DNA of 64,000 bases from Allium sativum (Eukaryota > Streptophyta > Magnoliopsida > Asparagales > Amaryllidaceae). How positions within the stretch are numbered: the stretch's first letter is position 1; each line of letters starts with the position of its first letter. The notes beneath the pieces are model-generated. The model was not told the DNA's origin and did not search any database. It was given only the letters and a program-made list of their open reading frames with translations. Below, piece by piece: positions 25,302 to 36,679 of the stretch. The translations under genes were made by a program, and so were the position numbers. The stretch is taken from the NCBI GenBank assembly GCA_030737875.1, contig CM060926.1, forward strand, positions 160,653,579 through 160,717,578, given 5' to 3'.

Positions 25302-25830
25302 GGGGTTGTTCAACAGGGCAAACTGCCCCATTATACTAACAGACACGTCCAACGTGTCCGTTAGTAAGCGGGACACTTTTGCTCTGTTTGTCCAACAGTC
25401 TGAAATTGGGTTATTGGGCACCAACGCCTCCGATGCGTCGAGGTCCAAACAGCCTAACTTTAAGCTATTGAATATTTTTTTAAAAAAAAATTATTTAATT
25501 AGTAAATTTAAGTTTTTATAAACTTAAAAATTAACAATTTGTGCAAATGAGATCAATTTAAAATGCGGTTTTTTGCATTGCGATCGTATCGAAGTTCTAT
25601 ACATAATGGAGTTGGTTTGAACTGAATTGGGATAACTTATAATTTTCAGTTTTTTTATACATATTATTTATTAAAAACAAATAATAAATTAATTAATCAT
25701 AAATTAATTAAATTACAACATAAAAATAAAATGGTCCGCTTAAAGCGTCAAACGCTTTCTCTGCTAACTCCAATTCTCCGCTATGATACTACGTTGAAAT
25801 ACTCCGCTTCTGCTTGGGTCAAACACACCC
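25302..25830. mobile_element. Tourist-like (PIF/Harbinger) MITE inserted in RT
   Basis: This ~529-bp AT-rich insertion splits the RT sequence just before the catalytic FDD motif. Its ends are GGGGTTGTTCAAC and, as reverse complement, GGGTGTGTTTGAC, an imperfect terminal inverted repeat of the Tourist type. The flanking triplets are TAA at 25299-25301 (overlapping the TIR start by one base reading) and TAT at 25831-25833, an imperfect TWA target duplication. The gypsy reading frame resumes on each side, confirming an insertion. Family assignment is by terminal motif only. Confidence 0.6.
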
Positions 25831-26108
25831 TATTCAACACAAATTTCCTCAAATGGGACCTAAATATATCATTCATCAATGAGTAAAAGGTTGAAGGAGC
25901 ATTGACTAAGCAAATGGCATAAACTGAAATTTATAACGATAACCATGTGGTTTAAAAACAATTTTTTTTTATATATATCTTGCTCTCTAATTTTGACCTG
26001 ATGATGGCCTGACCTTAAATCAAGCTTAGAGAAAATATAGATTCATGTAATTCATGAAGAGAACATCTATTAGAGGAATGGGATATTTGTCCACTATGTT
26101 TTCTGAAT

Positions 26109-26456
26109 GTGTCCTGCTATTCACACCCCAATTTACTCTTCTGACCACCACACAAAATTTAATAAACTTGATTATATTTTTTACACTTCTGGCCACCACA
26201 TCGTTTTTCTTCGTTCGGCCATGATCAACCGAATTAACAATATGAATTCGGTAGGAAGCAACCGTACGGCTATTACCAATCGAAATATGATTGTAAATTC
26301 GGCAGGAAGAAACCGAAGCTTTCGTTCCGTAGTGGGGTGCCTGTTCATATTAATATTTTTAACGTACGGTAGCTGAAAGAAGAAAATGATATTCTTTATG
26401 GTGACCTTTAGTTTTGGTGGCCAGAAGAGGAAATTGGGGTGTGAATAGCAGCACAC
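26109..26456. mobile_element. MULE-type MITE with 9-bp target duplication
   Basis: The 348-bp unit has terminal inverted repeats beginning GTGTCCTGCTATTCAC on the left and GTGTGCTGCTATTCAC on the right (reverse complement). They continue through ACCCCAATTT and into a CTCTTCTG-CCACCA block, roughly 40 bp in all. Identical 9-base direct repeats TTTCTGAAT flank it at 26100-26108 and 26457-26465. A 9-bp duplication with G-starting TIRs is characteristic of Mutator-like elements. It encodes nothing recognisable. It interrupts the gypsy RT right after TDYRALN. Confidence 0.9.
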
Positions 26457-28066
26457 TTTCTGAATTAAGAGCTCTGTAGTCAGTGCAAAGTCTCCAAGTT
26501 TTATCCCTGTTTCTTACCATTACGACTAGTGAAGAATATTGTTACTTGAGCTGATGAAACCTGCTTCCAGAGTTCCTTGACATTCTTCTCAATTTCGTTT
26601 TTGATGTAATATGAATGGTTGTATGGTTTTAGTCAAACTGGTTAAGAGTCCACGATTAAGGAAATTTTATTGTCAAGCGGCCTTTTTGGATAGGGTTAGT
26701 ATTTCTGGATAAAGCCAAAGGAGGCCGCTTTCAATTTGTGGAAATTTCAGTGGATACATGATTTGGTGTAGAGATTAAAGTACAAAGCATCATATAAACC
26801 TGTCCTTGAGAGCATACTATTTTTTGTAATTTTTTGATTAACCATCCTCAGCTCCTTTTGTTTTTGAATCTTTGCAGTGTATACTCTTCACTGTTATATG
26901 TAAACTTAACTTGTAACTTATCCAGATTCAAAATGAGTTTACCTAGTTTCTTCATCCATTATGCACCTAGAATGATTTGAAAGCCTTCAAAGAGAAGCAA
27001 CAATAGTGCTACAACCATTTTACATCCTTGACAATTAACACTGACATGGTTGCACACTCCCGAAACTAACAGTTTCTCTTGATTGACTAATAGGTTCTTG
27101 ATTGATCTATTTTCAATTTGTTGCTAATTGGGCATGTATGAAACTAAGGGTTAATCCAGAATCAATTAGCATCTGCATTGGTTTTTCACAAATATTACAT
27201 TTGCTTTAATGATGGATAGGGTTGGAATGCCACATATGGGTTGAAGGGTGATTGGTAAGTTTTCTTCAATAGTTTCTCATGTTCACATTCATCATTTTGC
27301 TTAAGGAATTCTTCACGTTGGAACTCTTCACTACATAATGGCATTATGCCTTCTAACACATCCACTTGGGGGTTTTCACATTTATGATCTCTTGATCATT
27401 TTTCCTTGCAGGCATAAAAAAGGTTCTACCTCCTTATTTCAATGACCTGACTGCTGGGGGTTATCCATTGCTTCTCTCCAAATTTTCCAATGGAGTGTTT
27501 ATTTCTTTGGGCTTTAAGTTAGGAAGTCCATTAGAAATTGGTTTTAAAGAATGTGGAGAGCTATAATTCATGTTATTGGTATTGGTCTGATATTAGCAGA
27601 TATTTGGTTCCTTTTGTTAACATGTATTGTCTTTCGAACATTTTTACTGGTGAAGCTGCTTCTATAGAATCAACTACTCTAGATGTCAGCATGTCATACC
27701 TGATTTCTTCCTTTAATTCCCCAAAAAATCGATCAAGAAAAAAATTTAGGAGGTAATGTCTCGATCATTGCTTGTAATTGCTCAAATTTGATTTGTTTAG
27801 GTAAAATTGCATATGTTCTCTCCATTTCTTCAGGGTTGAATCAAGCTAAGCATTCTTCTTTGAATACCTGCCATGACTCTGAGTTATTCAATGTGGTTGT
27901 GTACCAAATAGCAGTGGTACCACTATAAACTACTTTTCTACGGAGAATGATCAAATTTATACCGAAAAGGATTCCTCAGTAAGATGGAATTTAAAACACT
28001 ATTCAACTTGCCTCAACTAATCAGTTATTCCCTCTTCACCTGAAAAGGTGGGTAGGTCTAACTTCA

Positions 28067-28639
28067 TGATAAGGTATGGATTATGATAATTTGTTTTATA
28101 GGGTTCAAGTAAGGATGTTTCGAATTTGGATAATTTCGAGGTGCTTGAGGAGGTTTTTGAGGATACAGCTGTTGGTTCATAAATCTTTGTGGATTCCGTA
28201 GTGATCTTATAGCAATCCTTTGAGCAGGTGGTGGTATTGGTGGTGTTGGATGTGAATAATGATTACTTGGGTGGGTCTCGAAATGTTGTGTAAGTGGTGG
28301 ATATTGTTGTATTGGTAGAGATGAATAATGGTTATGGATGGAGTCAGTGGTGGTCTTGATGGAGCATACGGTGGTGCTCGAGGTGCAATAATGTTCCAAT
28401 TCTTGAACTACCCATCAAATTTATGGGTTAAGTTTGTGATAAAATTTCAAATTCCTTAATTTTTTGCTCAGATTTTGGATAGTATAATCCCAATTTTTGA
28501 AGTAATTAATTGTTTCGGTTATTAACTTCTTCCTTTCACTACCATTGTTACTCTTGATCTTGGTCATGTGGTGAGGACTGGGAGGTGGTGCCTATGTTGT
28601 TTGGATGGGACTGAGGATTTGAATCAATCCCAGTTGGAA
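28067..28639 (-). other. Leader and proline-rich N-terminal gag segment of the decayed gypsy element
   Basis: Between the primer site and the gag core, the minus strand has an open frame at 28064-28399 rich in Pro, Gln, His and Thr (for example PTPPIPPPAQR). This is plausible as the low-complexity N-terminal part of gag. Upstream is a short untranslated leader. The frame is intact here but stops appear immediately in the gag core. Confidence 0.5.
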
Positions 28640-28651
28640 GCTCTGATAGCA
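28640..28651 (-). other. Mutated primer-binding site (initiator-Met tRNA)
   Basis: On the minus strand the sequence is TGCTATCAGAGC, one base different from TGGTATCAGAGC. It is followed by TTCCAACTGGG, the common leader start in plant gypsy elements. It marks the boundary between the 5' LTR (higher coordinates) and the decayed gag leader. Confidence 0.7.
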
Positions 28652-28653
28652 AA

Positions 28654-29480
28654 TTAGAGTGCACTGTGCACAAATGTTCTTATTTGAAATATTGGAGGTA
28701 GATGACGATGGAAGTTGATAATATGAGTGTAACTGCAGTTTTAGTTGATGGGAGTAGGTTGGTTGAAGAAGGAAAAAAAATGGCGTGGTTGTGAATGTAC
28801 TCAAAATATTTGATGAAACTGTAGCAAGAAAACTAAATATGGATGAGGGTTTGATCTTTGATGAGATATGATCAAGAATGAAGATAATAGATTGTATAAT
28901 GCACAGATTTGTATGTATGTACAATATTTGTTTTTTTCAACAAGATTTACCAAGAAAGGTGAAATATATTATCAGTGAACTCAATGAATATGAATACAGA
29001 TGCAAGAAAATTTGAAGGAAAGGAAATTTGGATCAAATTGCATGGAAGTTGAATAACAGGAAATATGAAGTAAACGACATGATATAGGAACTGAGATCAG
29101 ACATGCTTTAACAGAACTGGAAAATTGGTTTAATGAGAAATGCAAAAAGCTGAAATTAAAAGCGAAGGCAACTCGGATTGCAAACAAAATTTCTGAAAGT
29201 AAAGATTCGGAATTTTAAATTGCAAGGAAGATTCAAGGTACTGAAATTAACAAATACTGATAGAAATTTGCAGAAAAAGTTACTAAGAATTTGGGCTAAC
29301 TACAAGCAAAGGAAAAGAATTAGAAACTAAGTTGCAGCTGAAATGGAGAGAGCTTGTATTGAATTGTTTTAGAATTTTCTTCGTAACAAACTTATACACG
29401 TGGATCCGTACATGAATATAATCATGCGTTTGCTCCTTTGGCACGGTACAATCACAAAACACAATTGAAACTGACCCTGG
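28654..29480 (-). repeat. Probable 5' LTR of the decayed gypsy element (outer limit uncertain)
   Basis: By position, sequence just upstream (minus strand) of the primer site should be the 5' LTR. The inner edge near 28654 is set by the primer site. The outer edge is a guess, because no matching 3' LTR or target duplication is in the window. Minus-strand frames at 28592-28924 and 28981-29187 are not protein-like. Confidence 0.4.
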
Positions 29481-29642
29481 CTTGATCCATTAACTAGCCT
29501 AAAACATAGTTCTGCATTTTATAGAACCATATACACAAACATACATCTCACAATAAACTGGAACTGAAATGCGGCAGTATGCATATGCATGCATATATAA
29601 CTGATACATGCATATATGTAACCTCTATTTCAAATAATTCCA

Positions 29643-30471
29643 TGGTTGAAACTTTCCCAGATGTACTTCAATGGTTGTAATTATAAACATATTTTGTGGA
29701 CGGTTTTCCATATAATAAATATACAAATAAGTGGATGATACGAAGTTATAAGACATAAAATCTATAGTTTATGATGTCAAAAGTAATGCAATTGTATCAG
29801 CAGAAACATACTTTACTGTGTTACCTTGGTTTTCTTTTTTTCTCTTAACTTTTTCTTTGAATTCACTGCATTATTTTGGAATACTTCATGCAATATTTTA
29901 TATCATTCTATAGATAAAACCATATTTCAACAGATAAAGGGACCTAAATGTATGGTTTACGATGTAGAATATACAGTGATTCTGAATCTTTTCATTTGCT
30001 ATCTTCCAACGGTTACGTTGCATCTGCAGGAATCACAAATACTCCTTCTATTATATTTCATAATCTCCAAAAACCATGAAATATAATCGAAGAAGAGTTT
30101 GTGATTCATGCAGATGCAACGCTTAAAGAAATGTAGAAGGAACCGTTGGAAGATAACAAGCAAAAAGATTCAGAAGCACTATGGTTTTAACTATAGAATG
30201 ATGTAGAATATAACATGAAGTATTCCCAAATAATGTCGTGAACTCAAAGAAAAAGTTAAGAGAAAAAAAGACAATCAAGGTAATACAATAAAATATGTTT
30301 CTATTGATATAATTGCAATACTTTTGATATCATAAACTACAAATTTATGCCTAGACTAAAATTATAGCTTCGTATCATCTATTTATTTTTATATTTATTG
30401 TGTGAAAAGCCGTCCACAAAATATGTTTCTAATTACAACCCTTGAATTACATCCGCAGAAGTTTCACCATT
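29643..30471. repeat. Long foldback: ~400-bp inverted repeat with 14-base loop
   Basis: Left arm about 29643-30061 and right arm about 30076-30471 are reverse complements with scattered mismatches, separated by AATCTCCAAAAACC. Inner arms read TTATATTTCAT / ATGAAATATAA. Outer arms share TTGTGGACGG / CCGTCCACAA and GTTTCA-like ends. A transcript would form a very long hairpin suited to Dicer-like cleavage. I found no terminal motif or target duplication that would name it as a known MITE. Confidence 0.85.
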
Positions 30472-30472
30472 T

Positions 30473-30700
30473 CACAAATCCTTCTTCTATTATATTCCAT
30501 AGTTCAGGAGCAAAAATTTTGGATCATAAAAATGGAGATATTCTTTTTTTCCAAAAACTATGGAATACAATTGAAGAAGGATTTGTGATTCATGCAAATG
30601 CAACGCTTAAATAAACGTAGAAGGAACTGTTGGAAGATAACAAACAAAAAGATCCATAAATACCGTATATTCTACATCATGCTATAGATGAAACCATACT
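30473..30700. repeat. Second hairpin, partial copy of the foldback
   Basis: A shorter inverted repeat has arms at about 30475-30510 and 30552-30592 (CACAAATCCTTCTTC / GAAGAAGGATTTGTG). It is followed to about 30700 by a further copy of the right-arm sequence of the main foldback (GATTCATGCA, ATGCAACGCTTAAA, GTTGGAAGATAAC). This indicates a rearranged or duplicated foldback unit. Confidence 0.75.
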
Positions 30701-31201
30701 TTTCTCTTTATCAATGGAAATATGGTTTTTTCTATAACTTCAAAATTCATAATTCTCTCCTTCGAAGATAGGAATTTGAAAAAATGATGGTTCACCAATG
30801 TCTGCCATCATTTGAGATTTTTTTCGAAGATGAGAAAAACAAAAGAAAAGAGATATATATATATTTTTTAAAATATTTGGATGGTATTTGCAAGTTTACT
30901 ATTTGTATTAATAAGTGTCATGAAGTGCAAATTTTTGGTTGGATGATGAATTTGTAATGTTTCATTTCTTACCATGGGAGATTAATATGCTTATTCATTC
31001 TATCATTTTATCTCTTTCCTTAAATATACTTATAGAGTTTATGCTTATTAATTCTTATTAAGTAGGTTTAAGGAAAGAGAGAAATGGTAGAATTAATAAA
31101 GAATATTCCAATAATTAGTTAAGGCTGGAACATGTATTTTTTATAGGAATAATTTGCACATATTTATTGCGATAATAAATTTGGAATAAAACTAGTTAAT
31201 T
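30701..31201. other. AT-rich spacer before the CACTA element
   Basis: No coding features. It contains AT-rich sequence with a partly inverted-repeat look around TCTCTTTCCTTAA (31012) and TTAAGGAAAGAGAG (31068), again a small foldback. Confidence 0.5.
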
Positions 31202-31254
31202 CACTACACCAAAACAGATGATTCCCAACGAGTATAACCGTCGCAAACAATTTC

Positions 31255-31520
31255 AGCAACGCTTATTAGTGTTGCTATGGAGGGGTGGCAATTTAGAACC
31301 AACGCTTATAAGCGTTGGTAGATTTTATGTCCCTACGCTTATAAGCGTTGGTATATTTTCAGTAGCAACGCTTATAAGCGTTGGTAGATTTTCTTCAGCA
31401 ACGCTTATAAGCGTTGGTAGATTTTCTTTACCAACGCTCATAAACGTTGTAAGATTTTTGTTTGCAACGCTTATACATGTTGCAATATATTTGTTTGCAA
31501 CACCTATACATGTTACAAAA
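31255..31520 (+). repeat. Left subterminal palindromic repeats of CACTA element
   Basis: About eight units of CAACGCTTATAAGCGTTG-type palindrome are spaced roughly 42 bases apart. They become more degenerate inward (ACGCTCATAAACGTTG, CGCTTATACATGTTG). Repeated short palindromes next to the termini are the presumed binding sites of CACTA transposition proteins. Confidence 0.85.
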
Positions 31521-31803
31521 TTTAAATTCACAACAAATATAAATTTTAATAATAACATATATATATATATATATATATTCGTAACTCGTATGTTTCTAAC
31601 ATTAATAACCAACATGATGATAATATAGGCGATATTTAATATGAATCAAAAACTAATATTAAACTCAATGCATACTAATAGATAACTTTCATAATCATGT
31701 AACGACATAGAATATGAGTTAACAATAAACAAGCACAATACATAATTAAGCTGTCAAATTCAATACATAATTAGTTTGCTAAATTCAATACATAAATGAG
31801 ATT

Positions 31804-32220
31804 CTACAAATACCAAATACAAAACTCTGGCCATATAACAAAGCCTCCATCTGAAAATTCACGTAACTTGTACATTCCATTTTGAGGACCAACATAAATT
31901 GGTGCATCCGATTCAAGAACTTCAAACCAAGTTACTTTCTCTATATTCGGTACCACTTTCCTAAAATGGCAAATTGTTTGTGTTCCAACATAACCTTTTA
32001 CTACCTCCTTCTCTAAGCCAGAAAGCATAAATGAATCTGAACACTATATATGAGACACCTTAAACATTTCCACTAGAGGCAATAGATTCCACAAAATCAT
32101 CCAATGCCGGAAAGGGAGATTTTCTGAACAGTAGGACATAGGAAAATTGCTACCATCAAGATGCAATGACATATCTCGCTCGGTATAGGTGCTATTATCA
32201 TGGGCCTAATGAAAATCATC
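31804..32220 (-). pseudogene. Coding-like fragment of unknown origin in CACTA element
   Basis: The minus strand has an open frame (31804-32028) reading LEKEVVKGYVGTQTICHFRK, then VTWFEVLESDAPIYVG and MYKLREFSDGGFVIWPE. Upstream (32060-32210) a further coding-like patch includes LPFRHWMILWNLLPLVEMFK. Codon-like composition and the absence of stops suggest captured exon sequence or decayed transposon protein. I do not recognise the family. Confidence 0.4.
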
Positions 32221-33344
32221 GATAAAAACATAACAAAAGTGTATTCAAGCATATTCTAAATTACATCAGAAGCAGATATTTTGTACAATCCTTAATAACA
32301 AATAATAATGAGTATATTGCTATCAACTGCATATAGGATTATAAAGACAAAATACAGGACATGTTAAAAGTAAGTTATAAATGCTATTAAGGTAACAATA
32401 TAGTAAATAAATTTATCTTTTAGAGATTTTTGAATCAATTTTCCGAAGTTACTTCAAAAAACTAACAGCAACATATATATAATTAACAGATTACAGTCAG
32501 TCATACTACATTCTACTAGAATACAAGTTATAAATTAAGTTCACAATATACTTAAAACTTCCTTCTTCTACTACTACTTTGTCTTCTTCTTTAGTATTCA
32601 AAGTATTTTCATCTTCATTCAAAAGATTAGACAAGGATAATTTATTTGATTTATTCGATTCCTATTTCAAGCTATTAGTTCATCATCAACCGATAAAACA
32701 TATAAAATATTTGGATTGAACTTCTAGTTCCAAGCGCATGATACTAACAAAAACCAAAGGATGAGAATTTATATTAAACGGTTATACATAAACAATAAAT
32801 AATGACATTAAAAGGTGAAGTGATCCTTATACGAAGTTGTTTTTGACGATAAAATGTGATACAAATAGCAACATGAAATAATGAAAGAATACGGCTAAAA
32901 TTGAAGAAATTATGTATTCGGATTCCTAACATGGTCCTTATATCGTCATCCAATGGACCAATACATGTTAAATACATAACATAGGAATACGAAGAAGTTG
33001 TCAGTTGTTTTTATTTATTTTCAATTTTAAAATAATGATCGATATTCATCAAAAATATCAAAACACAACGAATATTATATATCAAAAAGTATCCATCGAT
33101 ATATCACTGCCGGTATTTCAAGTGAAAATTTTATGAAACGGTTGATGAAAGACCAATATATGACATCAGTACCTGAGGTTGATTTCTTATCTTAACTGAT
33201 GTGCCAGATATACATACATACTAATAAAAGAACATTTTAAGAAAAAGGAACTATGGCTGTTACAATCGGCATCCATTCTAATAGCTTATCACAATCGGCA
33301 TCCATTCTGTAAATAAGTGATTCCATAAACACTTGTTCCATAGG

Positions 33345-33646
33345 CTCAGCAAAACTGAGTCGTACGACTCGGCAAAACTGAGCCTTACGGCTCAGTTTTT
33401 CTGAGCCATAAGGCTCAGTTTTGTCGAGCCACAGGCTCAGCAAAACCGAGCCTTGCGGCTCAGTTTTGTCGAGCCACAGGCTCAGCAAAACCGAGCCTTG
33501 TGGATCAGTTTTTCTGAGCCGTAAGGCTCAGTTTTGCCGAGCCACAGGCTCAGCAAAACCGAGCCTTGTGGATCAGTTTTTCTGAGCCGTAAGGCTCAGT
33601 TTTGCCGAGCCACAGGCTCAGCAAAACCGAGCCTTACGGCTCAGTT
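33345..33646. repeat. Tandem array of 22-23-bp palindromic monomers
   Basis: Thirteen full monomers and a partial one follow each other without spacers. Each starts CTCAG (or ATCAG/CTCGG) and mostly ends GG, for example CTCAGCAAAACCGAGCCTTG and CTCAGTTTTGCCGAGCCACA. The two main monomer types are near reverse complements across the GGCTC...GAGCC frame, so neighbouring units can pair. Higher-order periods of 45 and 68 bases are visible (ACAGGCTCAG at 33431, 33476, 33544, 33612). It is not a CRISPR: there are no unique spacers and the context is a plant transposon. Confidence 0.9.
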
Positions 33647-33919
33647 TCATCAATTTTTCTGCACCAAATTTCCCTATTTCAAACAATAAAAATCATAAAA
33701 CAAGCTTAAACAGTTGTCTCGAAGTTATTAATTAATATTCTTAAGACAAATTAATTAATGTTCCTAAACATTTCAAGCTTACTAGCATTTAAAAGATAAC
33801 TAGATAACACCAAATATACTGAATTGGTGAAGCAATGTAAACGATATTTTCCTCCTTAGTTTGTAGGATTAATATTTATTCAACAAGGTATATTTATTAA
33901 CAAGAAAGTAAAAATTTAC

Positions 33920-35241
33920 CCAGCATGGAGAAAAATATCATGAAACCAGCTGATATTTGTACAACCCTTCTACTCCCAATTCTAGTTGATCTGAGAGGCC
34001 CAATATTCTCTATGAAATATTCAATCTTGTAGCATCAAGAAGGGACATATAGCTATTAAACTCAAGAAACAGGAATACTTTTGAAAAGATAATGCACTTA
34101 CACTAAGACAGTGGAGTCAGTGCCTGTGCCAAATAAACCATCTAAAAGAATACCAATTCCCTGCATATTTTAGAATTCAGAAACATAAATATCATGTAAT
34201 GTATATTTAACCAAATATAAAATATAGTCTGAAGGAAAAAATTATGTCATACCTGCCATCCAATACCGCGACTAAGGACATGAACCGGAGGTGGTGTTGC
34301 ACTTGCTAACCTTGCTGCAGCTTTGTATGCTGTTGTTGACTGCAAAATTAAATTCCAATTAAGCCTCGTAACTTTTTTTCTTTTAATGATTTGATCCTTG
34401 AACGCTTCTAATATAAGAGACATATATTAGCTCTTGATTTGCATACATTTATCTCAATCAGTGATACAATAACAGCAGCCATCATTCAAAATGCATGACC
34501 AGCATTAAATGTGGGTGCACCCCACTGCAACGGATATGGGATTCTAATCCTGTCATAATATTGATAAAGATGAATTGTGAAACTTGATATATATATATAT
34601 AACATGAAAATACATAAAATGCAAACAACTTTAGTTAGTACAAACCAAGGAGCAGAGGAGATGAGACCGGATCGGTCGGTTCGACAGTGAAACTGAGTCA
34701 GTTCAGGTCTGTGGTTATAGGCTCCGCCAACAGTTAGAATGTGGGCGTAAGCCCATATTACAGCTAAGGACAAGAGCAGGGCGTATCTCTCCAGTATTGG
34801 CACTTGGATTATAGTTATATGTTTCAGATACTACATAAAACAAAGTACAAAATGTAAATGATTAGATTTCATCTTATATTTGTTATCTCCAATTTTAGTT
34901 GTTTGTCTTACAAAAGCGAACCTGAGAAGCTACAATGAATAGGATAAGCATGGGAACGCCAATTTCTACGCATCGCCCAGCCTGATAAGTGATGAATTCT
35001 CGGTATAAAATGAGAAATTCAAATTGTATTGTTTGCTGACGTGGCCGTAACTAATGATAGCCAGCAATTTTAATTTTGTTTCTATGTAATCACGGAATAC
35101 TAAGGTTCAAAATGTCAATGTGTAACGAACAAACAAATTTCATATAAAGTAATGTAGATCAATACGACAGGAAATCCTCTGTCAAATAGACCAAATCCGA
35201 CTAGTGCGACTACAGGGACCATATTCAGCGGGGTAAAAAAC
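33920..35241 (-). pseudogene. Captured fragment of a nucleobase-ascorbate transporter (NAT) gene
   Basis: Seven exon-like blocks follow the order of the plant NAT (xanthine/uric acid permease family) protein: 35166-35241 (LNMVPVVALVGFGLFDRGFP), 34922-34981 (CVEIGVPMLILFIVASQ), 34646-34830 (ERYALLLSLAVIWAYAHIL, then TVGGAYNHRPE), 34453-34549 (IPYPLQWGAPTFNAGHAF), 34253-34339 (RLASATPPPVHVLSRGIGWQ), about 34105-34160 (GIGILLDGLFGTGT) and 33920-34009 (GSRRVVQISAGFMIFFSMLG). Most blocks have AG acceptors and GT donors, so genomic DNA, not cDNA, was captured. The fragment is dead. A TGA at 34486-34488 replaces the Gly after GHAF, the donor after 34453 is AT rather than GT, and the exon 6-7 join is off by a few bases. 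N-terminal and C-terminal exons are absent. Such proteins are multi-pass membrane permeases. Confidence 0.88.
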
Positions 35242-36679
35242 CTGAATCATGCATATGACAATTACATATCAGTGTATCCATATTCAAAAATGTAGCATAG
35301 ATTTTGTGAGATAAATGTTATGTTATGAAATAAAATGCTGAGCGATACGTTCGTTAAATAACTTATTAATATGGACTTTTATAATCAAAACCAAGATCAT
35401 ATTTCAAAAGATGTAGAATGCTACGTGGTACAAAGAGTGTGTGAATTAATGTAGATGATATATTCATGGCAAAGACTTACATGAAGAGAAATGAAAAAGG
35501 ATAAAGCTAAGGAAGATTTGCTGGAAATTCATATGACATATATTTATTTATATGTCGCCATACCGGAATGCTACAGCGAGCTTTCTAATACAGACCGACA
35601 AGTCATTTTTGGCTGTGCTTCTCCCTTCTTCCCACGTAAGACTATAACAAAAGCTTGCAAATGAATACTATGCAATAAATTAGCAAGTAAATTATCATTT
35701 ATGCTGGTAATACAGCGTTAATGAAAATGAATACTATGCAATATACTTGCAAAATGACATCAACCTATAAGCTTATGTCGGACATATATGTCGATTACAT
35801 AATTTTCACTAAACAATTCATGTTCTTTTTTAATTAAACAGCACAACAGTGCATTACTTCTATTTGTCTAACTACATGTGGAGATTCAATTATCAAAACG
35901 ACTTTTTTTCTCTTTTTGATAAAATCAATCATTTGCATTTTTTTCTAAAAGTATGTTAAAACTTACAAACATGTTGTCCTTTTGAAACTTGTTTTCAGAA
36001 AGGGAGGACTGTGTATTTTTTCCTCCACATGATCATTGTATGATAGTTAGAAGTAGTGATGATATGGCATGATCTAGTCAAACCAATTACAGTAATTGAT
36101 ATCCTACAGCAAACTTAGATGATTAGTTTATTATACATCTCTAAGATTCATACCTACTAGCTGCCACCAGGTGTGTGCTCTTGCAGTTCTAAGCTAGACA
36201 TAGTGCTGAATTGACGTTCCATTTGAGATAAATGACTAAAAGAAAAATATTTGTATTAATAGATGGAAATAGGCATGAAAATATGGGAAGCTGGTAAGTG
36301 TGAATGTGCAGGGATAAGTGAATGAAAACAAAACCGTACTATTTCAAACTAAGTTGAGAATTTTATCACAATATCGTTTCTATAAATTCAAAAAAAAATC
36401 GTACTATTTCTAAGTGAATGAAAGCAAATAGAAGTACTATATACCAAAAATAAAACACTTTGTCAAAAGTACTGCACAAATGTAGATAAGTTCCTGAAAT
36501 GATGGTCAGTAGGTAACTTTCTATAGGTATTATGATACTCTAATTGCGTTTAAGCAGCTTAAGAACTGAACAATTATGGAAAAGATTTAATGACACGCTG
36601 AACAATTATACATTGCTATTAAGAGCAAAATATAGCATTTAGACTATACGGGATATCAAAGATAGTAATCTTACCTTAA

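Larger units (their letters stand above)
24720..28066 (-). pseudogene. Decayed Ty3/gypsy gag-pol (gag, protease, RT, start of RNase H)
   Basis: Read on the minus strand with many stops and frameshifts, the order is as follows. A gag core begins MKLDLPTFSGEEG near 28066. A CCHC-type knuckle (YACKEK, then RDHKCENPQ) lies at about 27371-27420. An aspartic protease active-site segment (MLIDSG) lies at about 27125-27185. The RT start (WRLCTDYRALN) is at 26466-26515, an NDIFRSHLRKFVL segment near 25840-25880, and the catalytic FDD region (IFDDVRIYSQTW) near 25262-25295. A GFLGLIRCYRKYV segment and NWSEKAK follow near 24960-25090. A weak RNase H start continues to about 24720. Two MITEs interrupt RT. 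It is plainly non-functional. The order gag-PR-RT is that of plant Ty3/gypsy elements. Confidence 0.85.

Noticed and set aside
33345..33646. CRISPR-like repeat array
   Set aside because: Monomers are contiguous with no unique spacers, and the setting is a plant transposon.
34486..34803. A simple 105-residue gene
   Set aside because: The middle part (FVLTKVVCILCIFML...) is intron sequence between two NAT exons; the frame merely reads through it.
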